Assembly: GCA_902362595.1 (NCBI GenBank)
Contig: CABIXF010000010.1
Span: forward strand, 1 to 64,000
Direction of reading: 5' to 3'
DNA length: 64,000 nucleotides
Source of the DNA: Bacteroidaceae bacterium
GTDB taxonomy: Bacteria > Bacteroidota > Bacteroidia > Bacteroidales > Bacteroidaceae
Shown here: positions 9,081-17,553 of the stretch, piece after piece
Position numbering within the stretch: the stretch's first letter is position 1
How the letters are laid out: every line of letters begins with the position of its first letter
Translations under genes and position numbers: made by a program
The notes under the pieces: model-generated
What the model was told of the DNA's origin: nothing
What the model saw: the letters and a program-made list of their open reading frames with translations, nothing else
The model's database searches: none

Positions 9081-9156
9081 CACGAACGTGACGAGAGGTG
9101 GACACGGACGTGACGAAATCTTGACACGTTCGTGATGAGGTCGTTGCACGTTCGTG
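9081..9156. repeat. Array of four palindromes at 22-bp period (CACGnnCGTG type)
   Basis: Four 10-bp palindromic cores start at 9081, 9103, 9125 and 9147, exactly 22 bp apart: CACGAACGTG, CACGGACGTG, CACGTTCGTG, CACGTTCGTG. The arms CACG and CGTG are invariant while the central two bases vary. Unit 1 extends to a near-palindrome CTCGa-core-aCGAG. Units 3 and 4 also face each other as a larger inverted repeat (CTTGACACG with CGTGTCAAG). The array lies 30 bp past the stop of the ABC permease gene and about 90 bp upstream of the parC -7 box. Two unrelated arrays with the same geometry occur at 20242 and 42881. Role unknown. Confidence 0.9.
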
Positions 9157-9185
9157 TCAAGGTAAGAAGTCAAGTACGGAGTAGC

Positions 9186-10247
9186 TTATTGTTGCTTGCG
9201 GTAGCTGCGGATGGCCCATACATATAGTAGAATGGCAAAGGTGGAGAGCATGGAAAGCTGGAAGCCGATGTCGCCGATGTGGCTGCCCTTCAGATAGACC
9301 ATGCGCATGATTTCCATGAAGTAGCGCAGCGGATTAAGGTATGTGATGTGTTGTGCCCATTCCGGCATGCTGCTGATAGGAGTGAACAGTCCGCTCATCA
9401 GAATGAAAATCAGCATGCAGAACCACATGACGAACATGGCTTGCTGCAAGGTGGAAGAGTAATTGGAGATGACCAGCCCTAGCCCCGACATGACCAGCGC
9501 GAAAATCAGTGTGGCCAGATAGATGGTGAGGATGTTTCCTTCGGGTGTCAGTCCGTAGACCAGCCAGGCCAGCAGCATGCACAGGTTCAGTACCACAAAT
9601 CCGATGGCCCAGTAGGGCAGCAGTTTGGCGAGGGTAAAGGTGAAACGGCTCACCGGGCTGACATTGATTTGCTCGATGGTACCTGCTTCTTTCTCGCTGA
9701 CCACGTTCAGGGCCGGCAGGAAGCCGCAGAGCAATACCAGTATCATGGTCATCAGGGCGGGTACCATGAACACCTTGTAGTTGAGGTACGGGTTGAACTG
9801 GTAGCGCACGGAGGCGGGTGAGGGCTGCGGATTGAGAATTTGTTGCAGGTAGGTGCTGCCCAGTACTCCCTTGGTACCGTTGACCGTATTGACGGCAATC
9901 AGGGTGGAAGGACTGACGCCTCGGGCCTGGTCTTTCTCAAATCCGCGGGGGATTTCCAGCAGCATGTCCACCTGGTCTTTTTCAATGGCATTCAGGCCTT
10001 GTGCGTAGGAAGCAGGTAGGGCGGTCAGCTGGAAGTAACGGGAAGCCTCGATGCGGTGTACCAGCCGTTGGGACGAGGGACTATGGTCGTGGTCAATGAC
10101 GGCAATGCGCAAATCCTCGATTTCCAGTGTGGCAGCCCAAGGCATCACCAGCATCATCACGCAGGGAAACAGTAGGATGAGGCGAGGTAGGAAACGGTTG
10201 CGTTTCAGTTGTTTGAATTCTTTTTCTATCAGGTAGCGTAACATCAT
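9186..10247 (-). CDS. ABC-2 type permease (YbhR/YhhJ-like)
   Basis: A 353-residue membrane subunit of an ABC exporter. One TM helix near residues 20-40 is followed by a large extracytoplasmic domain (about 45-165) and then five or six C-terminal TM helices, the layout of the ABC2_membrane_3 family. EKEAGTIEQINVSP between the domain and the helices is the family's conserved coupling motif. It ends an operon with a second permease (11-bp gap), twin-domain ATPase, HlyD adaptor and TolC protein, so it should form a tripartite drug or envelope-stress exporter. Substrate unknown. Confidence 0.93.
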   Translation of the reverse strand: MMLRYLIEKEFKQLKRNRFLPRLILLFPCVMMLVMPWAATLEIEDLRIAVIDHDHSPSSQRLVHRIEASRYFQLTALPASYAQGLNAIEKDQVDMLLEIPRGFEKDQARGVSPSTLIAVNTVNGTKGVLGSTYLQQILNPQPSPASVRYQFNPYLNYKVFMVPALMTMILVLLCGFLPALNVVSEKEAGTIEQINVSPVSRFTFTLAKLLPYWAIGFVVLNLCMLLAWLVYGLTPEGNILTIYLATLIFALVMSGLGLVISNYSSTLQQAMFVMWFCMLIFILMSGLFTPISSMPEWAQHITYLNPLRYFMEIMRMVYLKGSHIGDIGFQLSMLSTFAILLYVWAIRSYRKQQ

Positions 10248-10258
10248 AAGCTTGCGGT

Positions 10259-11380
10259 TTATTCCAGTCGGTTCTTAAATTTGCGGGTGGTGGCTGCAAT
10301 CAGGACTACGGCCATGAGGCATAGCACGGCCACTTCCTTCCACACGTAGACAAAGGGTACGCCTTCAATCATCAGTCGTCGTACTGCTGCCACGTACCAG
10401 CGTGCCGGAATGAGGCAGGAAATGGTCTGAAGGATGCCCGGCATGCTTTCTATCGGGTAGATAATGCCCGACAGGATAATGGTCGGGATGAGCAGGACCA
10501 TGGCCGAGACCAGCAGGGCTGCCACCTGGGTATGCGTGACGCAGGAAATCAGCAGTCCCAGTGCCAGCGATACGAAGATAAACAGCAGGGAGACTCCCAG
10601 CAGGGCCGTCAGACTTCCGGCTATGGGCACGTCGAGCACAAAGACCGAAAGCAGCAGGATGGTAGTCAGGTTGAGCAGGGAGAGCACGAAATAGGGTACG
10701 GATTTCGACAGAATGACAAACAGCGGATTGATAGGGGAGACCAGCAGCACTTCCATTGTACCGGTCTCTTTTTCGCGGACGATGGAAATGGAAGTCATCA
10801 TGGCGCAAATCAGCATCAGAATCAGTCCCATAACCCCTGGTACGAAGTTGTAGGCACTCTTCATTTGCGGATTGTAGAGCAGCTTGTTGTAGGCTGCAAT
10901 CGGCATTCCTTCCGTTCCTCCTTTGGAGGAGAAAGCCTCAGCGGGTCGGATGGTTTGCAGGGCTTGTCGGAGAATGGTCTGAGCATACGTATTCCGGGTG
11001 ACTGCCAGGTTGGGCTCCGTGGCATCGGCCAGAATCTGTATCTGTGAAGAATTGAAGCGGAAACGGTGCAGGTCGGACGGGAAAATGACGGCCAGCTCTA
11101 TCTGGTTGCGCCGGAACAGCCGCTCAATCTCATCGGGCGATTGGACGACATATTTCACCGTGAAATACTCGCTGGCATCCAGTTGCTCTACCAGTTTCCG
11201 TACATCCGTCTGAAGGGAGGGAGCCAATACGGCAGTCTGGACATTGCGCACCTCGGTAGAGATGGCAAAGCCGAAAAGGATAATCTGTATAATCGGCATG
11301 CCTATCAGTATCAGCATGGTGCGTCGGTCGCGCAGGATGTGATGGAATTCTTTTCTGACAAAAGCGATAAACTGTTTCAT
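10259..11380 (-). CDS. ABC-2 type permease (YbhS-like)
   Basis: A 373-residue paralogue of the neighbouring permease: N-terminal TM helix (about 20-40), large extracytoplasmic domain, REKETGTMEVLLVSP coupling motif and a C-terminal block of TM helices. The frame is open for 56 more codons upstream, but that part is Arg/Pro-rich and reads over the ATPase gene. MKQFIAFVRKEF is the family-like start and overlaps the ATPase stop by 4 bp (ATGA), implying translational coupling. It probably forms a heterodimer with the other permease. Confidence 0.92.
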   Translation of the reverse strand: MKQFIAFVRKEFHHILRDRRTMLILIGMPIIQIILFGFAISTEVRNVQTAVLAPSLQTDVRKLVEQLDASEYFTVKYVVQSPDEIERLFRRNQIELAVIFPSDLHRFRFNSSQIQILADATEPNLAVTRNTYAQTILRQALQTIRPAEAFSSKGGTEGMPIAAYNKLLYNPQMKSAYNFVPGVMGLILMLICAMMTSISIVREKETGTMEVLLVSPINPLFVILSKSVPYFVLSLLNLTTILLLSVFVLDVPIAGSLTALLGVSLLFIFVSLALGLLISCVTHTQVAALLVSAMVLLIPTIILSGIIYPIESMPGILQTISCLIPARWYVAAVRRLMIEGVPFVYVWKEVAVLCLMAVVLIAATTRKFKNRLE

Positions 11381-12867
11381 GGTCGTTCGGTTTGAGCGTG
11401 AGTAAAAGCCGCGTCTCCCCGTTGGGCTTCGCGGGCCAGTTTCTGGAACACTTCGTCCATGTTTCGGGCTTGGAAACGGGCTTTCAGTCCGTCGGGAGTA
11501 TCCAGGGCGCGGATATGTCCGTCCACCATCATGGAAATGCGGTCGCAATATTCTGCTTCGTCCATGTAGTGCGTGGTGACGAAAATGGTGATTCCCTGGT
11601 CGGCAGCCTGATAAATCAGTTCCCAGAACTGGCGGCGGGTGGCCGGGTCCACGCCTCCGGTCGGTTCATCCAGAAAAACCAGCTCCGGGCGGTGGAAAAT
11701 GGCCACCGAGAAGGCCAACCGTTGTTTCCAGCCTAGCGGCAGGGAACGGACCAAGGTATGTTGCTCCTCGTAGAGGCCGATACGCCGCAAGGTCTCTTCG
11801 GTGCGGGGCGCAATTTCTTTGGCATTGACTCCGTAGATACCTCCGAACAGGCGGAGATTCTCGCGGACCGTCAGGTCTTCGTACAGCGAAAACTTCTGGC
11901 TCATGTAGCCGATTCGTCGTTTTATTTCCTCGCTCTGTGTCCGGACATCGAATCCCATCACCTCCGCTTTCCCTTCGGAAGGCAGACTGAGTCCGCAGAG
12001 AATGCGCATGGCAGTGGTTTTTCCGGCTCCGTTGGCTCCTAAGAAACCGAAAATCTCTCCCCGCTGTACTGAGAAAGAAATATGGTCGACGGCGGTAAAA
12101 GTGCCGAACCGTTTGACCAGATTGTCTACCTGAATGAGGGGAGCAGAATTCCCGACTGCCGCTTTTCGCTCAAGTCCGGGAGGACACAGAATGTCACTGA
12201 ACCGCGTCAGGATGGTTTCCGGGCGGTCGATACCTTTGATTTCTCCTTCATACAGGAAGGCTACGCGGTCGCATCGTCGGGCTTCGTCCATGAAAGGGGT
12301 GGATACCACGAGGGTGATGCCTTCCTGACGGAGGCGGGCCAGCATTTCCCAAAATTCCCGGCGGGATACAGGGTCTACTCCGGTGGTCGGCTCATCGAGA
12401 AACAGGATTTGGGGAGCATGGACCAGTGCGCAGCACAATGCCAGCTTTTGCTTCATGCCTCCCGACAGGGCTCCGGCTCGCCGGTCTTTGAAGGGAGCAA
12501 TCTGTTCGTAAATCGGCCGAATCCGTTCGTAGTTCTCTTCTACGGTGGTGTGAAAGACGGTGGCAAAGAAACGCAGGTTTTCTTCCACGGTCAGGTCTTG
12601 GTACAAGGAGAAACGTCCCGGCATGTAGCCTACGCTTCGTCGGATGGTGCGGAAATCGGCCAGTACGTCGGCATGCAGTACATGAGCCGTTCCCTGGTCC
12701 GGCTTCAGTAGAGTGGTCAGGATGCGGAAGAGCGTACTCTTTCCGGAGCCGTCGGGACCGATGAGGCCGAACAGTTCGCCTTGCTTCACCTGGAAAGATA
12801 CGTCGCGCAGTGCCTGTACCTTTCCATAGCTTTTGCTTACGTGGCTGACTTCAATAAGGGTTTCCAT
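11377..12867 (-). CDS. Twin-domain ABC exporter ATPase (YbhF-like)
   Basis: A 496-residue protein with two ATP-binding domains in one chain that powers the two ABC-2 permeases. Domain 1 has Walker A GPDGSGKS (37-44), signature LSGGM (134-138) and Walker B ILFLDEP (154-160), but the switch histidine is replaced by Pro191 (STPFMDEA). Domain 2 has Walker A GANGAGKT (277-284), a degenerate signature LPLGW (376-380), Walker B with LDEPTGG and an intact switch His433 (TTHYMDEA). One composite ATP site therefore looks complete and the other weakened. The start was chosen because AAAGGAGGT lies 5 bp upstream; an earlier in-frame ATG would override that site. Confidence 0.95.
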   Translation of the reverse strand: METLIEVSHVSKSYGKVQALRDVSFQVKQGELFGLIGPDGSGKSTLFRILTTLLKPDQGTAHVLHADVLADFRTIRRSVGYMPGRFSLYQDLTVEENLRFFATVFHTTVEENYERIRPIYEQIAPFKDRRAGALSGGMKQKLALCCALVHAPQILFLDEPTTGVDPVSRREFWEMLARLRQEGITLVVSTPFMDEARRCDRVAFLYEGEIKGIDRPETILTRFSDILCPPGLERKAAVGNSAPLIQVDNLVKRFGTFTAVDHISFSVQRGEIFGFLGANGAGKTTAMRILCGLSLPSEGKAEVMGFDVRTQSEEIKRRIGYMSQKFSLYEDLTVRENLRLFGGIYGVNAKEIAPRTEETLRRIGLYEEQHTLVRSLPLGWKQRLAFSVAIFHRPELVFLDEPTGGVDPATRRQFWELIYQAADQGITIFVTTHYMDEAEYCDRISMMVDGHIRALDTPDGLKARFQARNMDEVFQKLAREAQRGDAAFTHAQTERP

Positions 12868-12872
12868 TTGTG

Positions 12873-12881
12873 ACCTCCTTT
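12873..12881 (-). promoter_or_regulatory. Strong Shine-Dalgarno site of the ATPase gene
   Basis: AAAGGAGGT on the minus strand overlaps the last base of the HlyD stop codon and lies 5 bp from the ATPase ATG. Such a full match to the anti-SD sequence is uncommon in Bacteroidota and decides the start codon. Confidence 0.75.
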
Positions 12882-13771
12882 CAGAATTTGACTTCACCGT
12901 ACATGCCCAGTTTGATGTGGCCGTCGTTGTGGACGGCTATCTTGACGGCATATACCTGGTTGGCGCGTTCGTCGTCGGTCAGGATGGTTTTCGGGGTGAA
13001 TTCGGCTTCTTCGGAAATCCAGGTCACTTTGCCGGGGTAGGTGTTCCGTTGTGCATCGCCAAAGTCGGCAAATACCGTGACCTCGTTTCCTAATTTTACG
13101 GAGGCCAGTTGCTGGGAGGTGACGTAGGCCCGCAGGAAGATGTGTTCCGTGTCGGCTATCTTGAACAGCGGTTTCCCGAGGGTAGCCAGTTCTCCCGGTT
13201 CGGCATATTTGGCCAGAACCGTTCCGCTTATCGGGGCGGTGATATGGCATTTCTTGAGTTGGTCTTCGATTTGTGCCACTTGGATGGCTACCGACGAACT
13301 TTGTTCTGTCAGGCTGGCAGTGGTGTTTCCCAAAGACGAAACCTGCGCCTCCAGTTGCCGGTTGAGTACCGCCAGCTGGGCGTCCCAGTCATCCAGCTGT
13401 TTACGGTTGGCCGCCTGTGCTTTCAGCAGATTTTCCACTCGGTTGCGTTCCCGTTGTGCGGTAGCGATTTGTTCCTTGGTGGCGGCAATCTGTCGGTGAA
13501 TGTCGGGGCGTTGGTTTTCCACGGACTTCATCTGTGCCTCCAGCTGACGCTTTTTCAGGTAGAGCTGTACGGTGTCCACCAGTCCCACTTCAGTGCCTTG
13601 GGTAAAGTGCATCCCTTCTTCGGCATTCAGGTAGAATAGTTTTCCGGTGGTTTCGGAAGAGACCACAATTTCGGTCGCTTCAAAAGTACCGGTCGCATCA
13701 AAGTTGTCTTTTTCTCCACAGGCGGTGAGACTGTACACTGCAAAGAGGAGGAATCCATATTTTGTTTTCAT
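12881..13771 (-). CDS. HlyD-family periplasmic adaptor lipoprotein (YbhG-like)
   Basis: A 296-residue membrane-fusion protein that bridges the inner-membrane ABC exporter to a TolC channel. The signal peptide ends in lipobox LTAC followed by GEKD, so it is lipid-anchored. Biotinyl-lipoyl-like halves at about residues 25-75 and 190-225 flank an alpha-helical hairpin rich in Gln, Glu and Ala. A beta-barrel domain follows. An in-frame ATG three codons upstream gives an equally possible start. It lies between the TolC gene and the ATPase gene of the same operon. Confidence 0.92.
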   Translation of the reverse strand: MKTKYGFLLFAVYSLTACGEKDNFDATGTFEATEIVVSSETTGKLFYLNAEEGMHFTQGTEVGLVDTVQLYLKKRQLEAQMKSVENQRPDIHRQIAATKEQIATAQRERNRVENLLKAQAANRKQLDDWDAQLAVLNRQLEAQVSSLGNTTASLTEQSSSVAIQVAQIEDQLKKCHITAPISGTVLAKYAEPGELATLGKPLFKIADTEHIFLRAYVTSQQLASVKLGNEVTVFADFGDAQRNTYPGKVTWISEEAEFTPKTILTDDERANQVYAVKIAVHNDGHIKLGMYGEVKF

Positions 13772-13805
13772 ATTCAGCATATTTTGAACGGTTGGAAAAT
13801 AAAAA

Positions 13806-15062
13806 TTAGTTGGTGAGGTGTTTTCGCTGGTGCAGGTGCATGAGCAGTTGGATTTCGTGGAGTACTTTTGCCTGCCGGGCCAGGTTCTCGGCCGTGATTT
13901 CTTTCAGCAGGTCACTGACACTCAGGGTACCGTTGGCCACTTTGGCTTCGGCAGAAAGCCGGATGTTCTTCCGCAGCCGGATTATCTCTTCGTCCTCTTT
14001 CATCTGTTGCCGGAGGGTTTGGATGGTGCCGTCCTCTTCCGCCAGCTGCAGGTGGGTATGAAACAGAAACAAATCCCGTTCACTTTGGATTTTCTGGAGC
14101 TGGTTATCCAGCTTTTTCCGGTCATTTTTCAAAGTATACAGACTTCCGAAATTCCATGTAAAACGGGCACCGACCAGATAGTAGGCCCTGAACTTGTCTT
14201 TTAGAATGTCCAGTCCCGGATTACCGTAGGCTCCTTGTGCGAAGAGACTGAAAGAGGGAAGATAACCGGTTTGTAATCCTTTTCGTTGTACGGAAACGCT
14301 CTGTTCCTGTGCCTCGTACCACCGGAGCTCAGGTCGGTTGATGGTGTTGGTCGTCTCCAAGACAGCCTCAGGTCGTTGGAGGTGCGTGTGTGGTGGAAGC
14401 TCTTCCCCTGTCAGCAGGGACAACATGCGCAGGTAGGCACTGCGGTTACTTTCCAGCTGGATGCGTTGCTGGCGGGTTTGCAGGATTTCTACTTGTACGG
14501 CATCCACATCGGCGTCATTGGCTGTGCCGTTGGTGCGATAGGCTTGCACATCTTTCAGGCTTCGGGCCAGTTCTTCTTCGAGCAACGTGTGTTGTGACAG
14601 CTGTTCGTCGAGTAAGAGAATGCCAAAGAAAACCTGGTCCACTCTTTCTTCCAGTGCATACAGACTGTTGTCGAGCAGTCGTTCGCTTTCTTCTGTTGCA
14701 GCCTGAATCTGGGCTTTTTGGTTTCGGATTTTTCCTCCGTCCCACAGGTTCTGTCTGACTTCAATCATTGCCTGATATTGGTCCTTGGGCAATCCTTTGC
14801 TGCCAAGTCCGGGGATGTCAAAGGGGAAGGTGGTGGCTTCACTTTGATAAGAGACTTTTCCACTCAGACTGATTTGTGGTAAGTTGCCTTTTCCTGCATT
14901 CGATAAGGTATATTCTTCCGAGAGGCGGAGCAGGTCGTATTGCCGGGTTTGCGGGTAATTCTCACGGGCTTTCTGCCGGCAATCTTCCAATGTGACTTGT
15001 GCATGGACGATGTGACTGAAGCCCCATACGCACAAGAAGAGAAACATTCGTAGCATACGCAT
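13806..15062 (-). CDS. TolC-family outer-membrane efflux protein
   Basis: A 418-residue outer-membrane channel of the TolC family and first gene of the export operon. The signal peptide covers about residues 1-21 (cleavage VHA-QV). VTLEDCRQKARENYP after cleavage is the usual start of the first OEP repeat. Long Gln/Leu/Glu-rich heptad stretches then form the periplasmic alpha-barrel in two tandem repeats. The last strand lacks the usual terminal aromatic residue. The adaptor gene follows after 34 bp. Confidence 0.92.
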   Translation of the reverse strand: MRMLRMFLFLCVWGFSHIVHAQVTLEDCRQKARENYPQTRQYDLLRLSEEYTLSNAGKGNLPQISLSGKVSYQSEATTFPFDIPGLGSKGLPKDQYQAMIEVRQNLWDGGKIRNQKAQIQAATEESERLLDNSLYALEERVDQVFFGILLLDEQLSQHTLLEEELARSLKDVQAYRTNGTANDADVDAVQVEILQTRQQRIQLESNRSAYLRMLSLLTGEELPPHTHLQRPEAVLETTNTINRPELRWYEAQEQSVSVQRKGLQTGYLPSFSLFAQGAYGNPGLDILKDKFRAYYLVGARFTWNFGSLYTLKNDRKKLDNQLQKIQSERDLFLFHTHLQLAEEDGTIQTLRQQMKEDEEIIRLRKNIRLSAEAKVANGTLSVSDLLKEITAENLARQAKVLHEIQLLMHLHQRKHLTN

Positions 15063-15191
15063 TCAATCTTTGTTGAGGTAATGAGATAAAGATACAGGAA
15101 TTTTATGATATCTTTCGGTCCTATATGTGTGACGGAATGTTCTTTTTGTTCGTTAATTGCCTGTATATAGTCCTGAAATCAAGCGAAATAT

Positions 15192-15199
15192 TATCTTTG
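15192..15199 (+). promoter_or_regulatory. -7 box of the araC-type gene
   Basis: TATCTTTG fits TAnnTTTG exactly and lies 20 bp upstream of the chosen AraC start. A start further upstream in the same frame would precede the promoter. No clear -33 element. Confidence 0.6.
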
Positions 15200-15219
15200 C
15201 AGGAAATTGCGTATGTGAA

Positions 15220-16128
15220 ATGAAATCGAATCGTCTGTTGTTGCTGGCCTTGAGGCAAATACGTGAGCGGGTGGGAGAAAGTCACAATGCCTATCGTTTT
15301 CTGATTCCGGAACTGGGACTGCTCCGTTCCATTCATGGGATAGCCGATGTGGTCCGTTTCCTGTCGGTGGAAGGGCAGCCCTACCGTCTGACGGAGGGGA
15401 GAGTGGTGTATTTTCGTGCCGGTACGCTTCGTTTGCGTATCAACTTGCGTGAGCTGGAGTTTAAAGCAGGGGATTTTCTGGTAGTATCTCCCGGAACCGT
15501 ATTCGAATTTCTATATGTGTCGTCTGATTTGGATTTGGCGATGTTGGCTTTTTCCAACAGCCTGATGGAAAGCTGGCAGAAAGAAGAATTGTTGCAGGTC
15601 TATTTACAAGGCAGGCTGTTTCTACATCTTTCACTGACTGAGCAGGAGAGCCGGCGGATGGAACAGATTTTTGCCTTGTTGTGGGAGGTAGTCCACGACC
15701 GGCCCTTCCCAAAGGAATCCGTACAAAGCTTGATTTCTCTCGTCTTTCACCAAACGGACAGTTTCAGAGGACGCGGGTTGGAGGCTGACAAACAGAAACG
15801 TACCCGTCAGGAAGAAGTGTTCAATCGTTTTTTGGAATTGGTCAACAAATATGCCATTCATGAACGAAACTGTACGTTCTATGCCGACCGTTTATGCCTC
15901 ACTTCCCGTTATCTGAGTACATTGGTACGGCAAGCCAGCGGGCGGACGGTGATGAACTGGGTTAACGAGGCAGTAGTGCAGGAAGCCAAGCTGATGTTGC
16001 GTCACACCGACAAGCTGGTGTATCAGATAGCCGACGAATTGAATTTTCCCAATGCCTCGTTCTTTTGCAAGTATTTCCGTCGGATGACGGGGATGACTCC
16101 CAATGACTATCGTCAGGAGAATGGATAA
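15220..16128 (+). CDS. AraC-family transcriptional regulator
   Basis: A 302-residue regulator with an N-terminal cupin-like sensing domain (about 15-150) and a C-terminal AraC/XylS DNA-binding domain (about 205-300). The latter has two helix-turn-helix motifs, seen in FYADRLCLTSRYLSTLVRQ and VYQIADELNFPNASFFCKYF, ending in the family motif FRRMTGMTPNDYR. It is transcribed away from the TolC/HlyD/ABC export operon. That is the usual arrangement for a dedicated regulator of an efflux system, so control of that operon is a reasonable inference. Confidence 0.93.
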   Translation: MKSNRLLLLALRQIRERVGESHNAYRFLIPELGLLRSIHGIADVVRFLSVEGQPYRLTEGRVVYFRAGTLRLRINLRELEFKAGDFLVVSPGTVFEFLYVSSDLDLAMLAFSNSLMESWQKEELLQVYLQGRLFLHLSLTEQESRRMEQIFALLWEVVHDRPFPKESVQSLISLVFHQTDSFRGRGLEADKQKRTRQEEVFNRFLELVNKYAIHERNCTFYADRLCLTSRYLSTLVRQASGRTVMNWVNEAVVQEAKLMLRHTDKLVYQIADELNFPNASFFCKYFRRMTGMTPNDYRQENG

Positions 16129-16135
16129 AAAATGC

Positions 16136-17509
16136 TTATGAATTCATTTCCTGTATCGGTTGGCGGTCTGTGCGCAACGACTTCAATACCGGAATGGTCA
16201 GCGGGAGAGACATCAGGAACGAACACAAATCGGATACGGCCTGGCACATCTCTACTCCTTGCAATTGCAGGAAATACGGAAGAACCAGTATCAGCGGAAT
16301 GAAGAACAGTCCTTGGCGGGCAGATGACAAGGCCACCGCCCGTTTGGGTTGGCGGATGGTCTGTAGAAGCATGTTGCACAGGATGACCCATGCACCCAGC
16401 GGGAGTGTGATAAGTTGCCAACGGAGTGCTTCGGCTCCCACAGCGATGACTTGCGGGTCTTCTTTTCGGAACCAGGACACGACTTCGGGGGCATAGATGT
16501 AACCAATCAAAGAGCAGATGGCCAGGAAAATGAGTCCTACCTTCACGCAATACTTAAATCCCTGGAGTACACGCCGGTTCAATCCTGCGCCGTAGTTGAA
16601 TCCGCAAACCGGTTGGAAGCCCTGTCCGAAACCGATGACAAAGGAGTTGATGAACATGCAGATACGGGTGACGATGGACATTCCGGCAATGGCTGCATCT
16701 CCGAAATTGCCGGCGGCCACGTTCAGCAGGATGGTCGAAACGCTGGCCAGCCCCTGCCGGCACAAGGAAGGGCTGCCTCCATAGACGATTTCTTTCAGAT
16801 AAGCCGGGGTAGGGGTAAAATAACGGTAGTTGATGCGGATGTTTTCTCCTTTTCGGTCCATGAAAATCAGGATGGTGAAGCTGCACACCTGACTGATGAA
16901 CGTAGACCAGGCGGCCCCTGCAATGCCCATGTCGAACACAAAAATCAGCAGCGGGTCAAGAGCAATATTCAGAAAGGCACCTACCGTGATACCAATCATG
17001 GCGTATACGGCATTTCCCTGAAAACGCATTTGGTTGTTCAGAACCAAAGAAGAGGCCATAAAGGGAGCTCCCAGCAGGATAATACCCAGATACGTCTTGG
17101 CGTATGGCAGGATGGTGGGAGTGGAGCCTAGTGCCAGACAAATCGGTCCCAAAAAGAGCAATCCGATGAGGGCTATCAGACATCCGATGAAGAAGGCACA
17201 GAAGAATCCTGTAGCTGCCATTCTTTCTGCACTCCGGTAGTCACGTGCACCCAGCCGTCTGGAGATAAAGTTGCCCGAACCGTGTCCGCAGAAGAAACCG
17301 AATGCCTGAATGATGGCCATGATGGAAAAAGAAATGCCGACTGCTGCCGTAGACTGCGTATTGATTTTTCCAACAAAGTAGGTATCGGCCATGACATAAA
17401 ATGAGGTGACCAGCATGCTGATGATGGTCGGAATAGCCAATGACCCGATGAGGCGAGGCACTGGCGCGGTGGTCATAAGGGTGTATTTATCTTTTTTTTC
17501 TTTGGACAT
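16136..17509 (-). CDS. MATE-family efflux transporter (second copy)
   Basis: A 457-residue transporter with about twelve TM helices in two MATE repeats. After a charged N-terminus (MSKEKKDKYTL) comes the family lead-in APVPRLIGSLAIPTIISMLV, then YVMADTYFVGKI. It resembles the multidrug MepA-type branch more than the MATE protein at the left end, so the two are not recent duplicates. The open frame extends 30 codons upstream, but those codons lie over the promoter. The 3' end is 7 bp from the convergent AraC gene, with no terminator between. Confidence 0.93.
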   Translation of the reverse strand: MSKEKKDKYTLMTTAPVPRLIGSLAIPTIISMLVTSFYVMADTYFVGKINTQSTAAVGISFSIMAIIQAFGFFCGHGSGNFISRRLGARDYRSAERMAATGFFCAFFIGCLIALIGLLFLGPICLALGSTPTILPYAKTYLGIILLGAPFMASSLVLNNQMRFQGNAVYAMIGITVGAFLNIALDPLLIFVFDMGIAGAAWSTFISQVCSFTILIFMDRKGENIRINYRYFTPTPAYLKEIVYGGSPSLCRQGLASVSTILLNVAAGNFGDAAIAGMSIVTRICMFINSFVIGFGQGFQPVCGFNYGAGLNRRVLQGFKYCVKVGLIFLAICSLIGYIYAPEVVSWFRKEDPQVIAVGAEALRWQLITLPLGAWVILCNMLLQTIRQPKRAVALSSARQGLFFIPLILVLPYFLQLQGVEMCQAVSDLCSFLMSLPLTIPVLKSLRTDRQPIQEMNS

Positions 17510-17535
17510 GATGGTTGAACTATAATCGGACACCG

Positions 17536-17543
17536 CAAAAGTA
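17536..17543 (-). promoter_or_regulatory. -7 box of the MATE gene
   Basis: TACTTTTG on the minus strand fits TAnnTTTG and lies 26 bp upstream of the MSKEKK start, in the short gap after the endonuclease III gene. Confidence 0.6.
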
Positions 17544-17553
17544 CAAAAAAAAA

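Noticed and set aside
11381..11548. A 56-codon N-terminal extension of the YbhS-like permease
   Set aside because: It overlaps the ATPase gene, is Arg/Pro-rich and unlike the family; the ATGA overlap start fits better.
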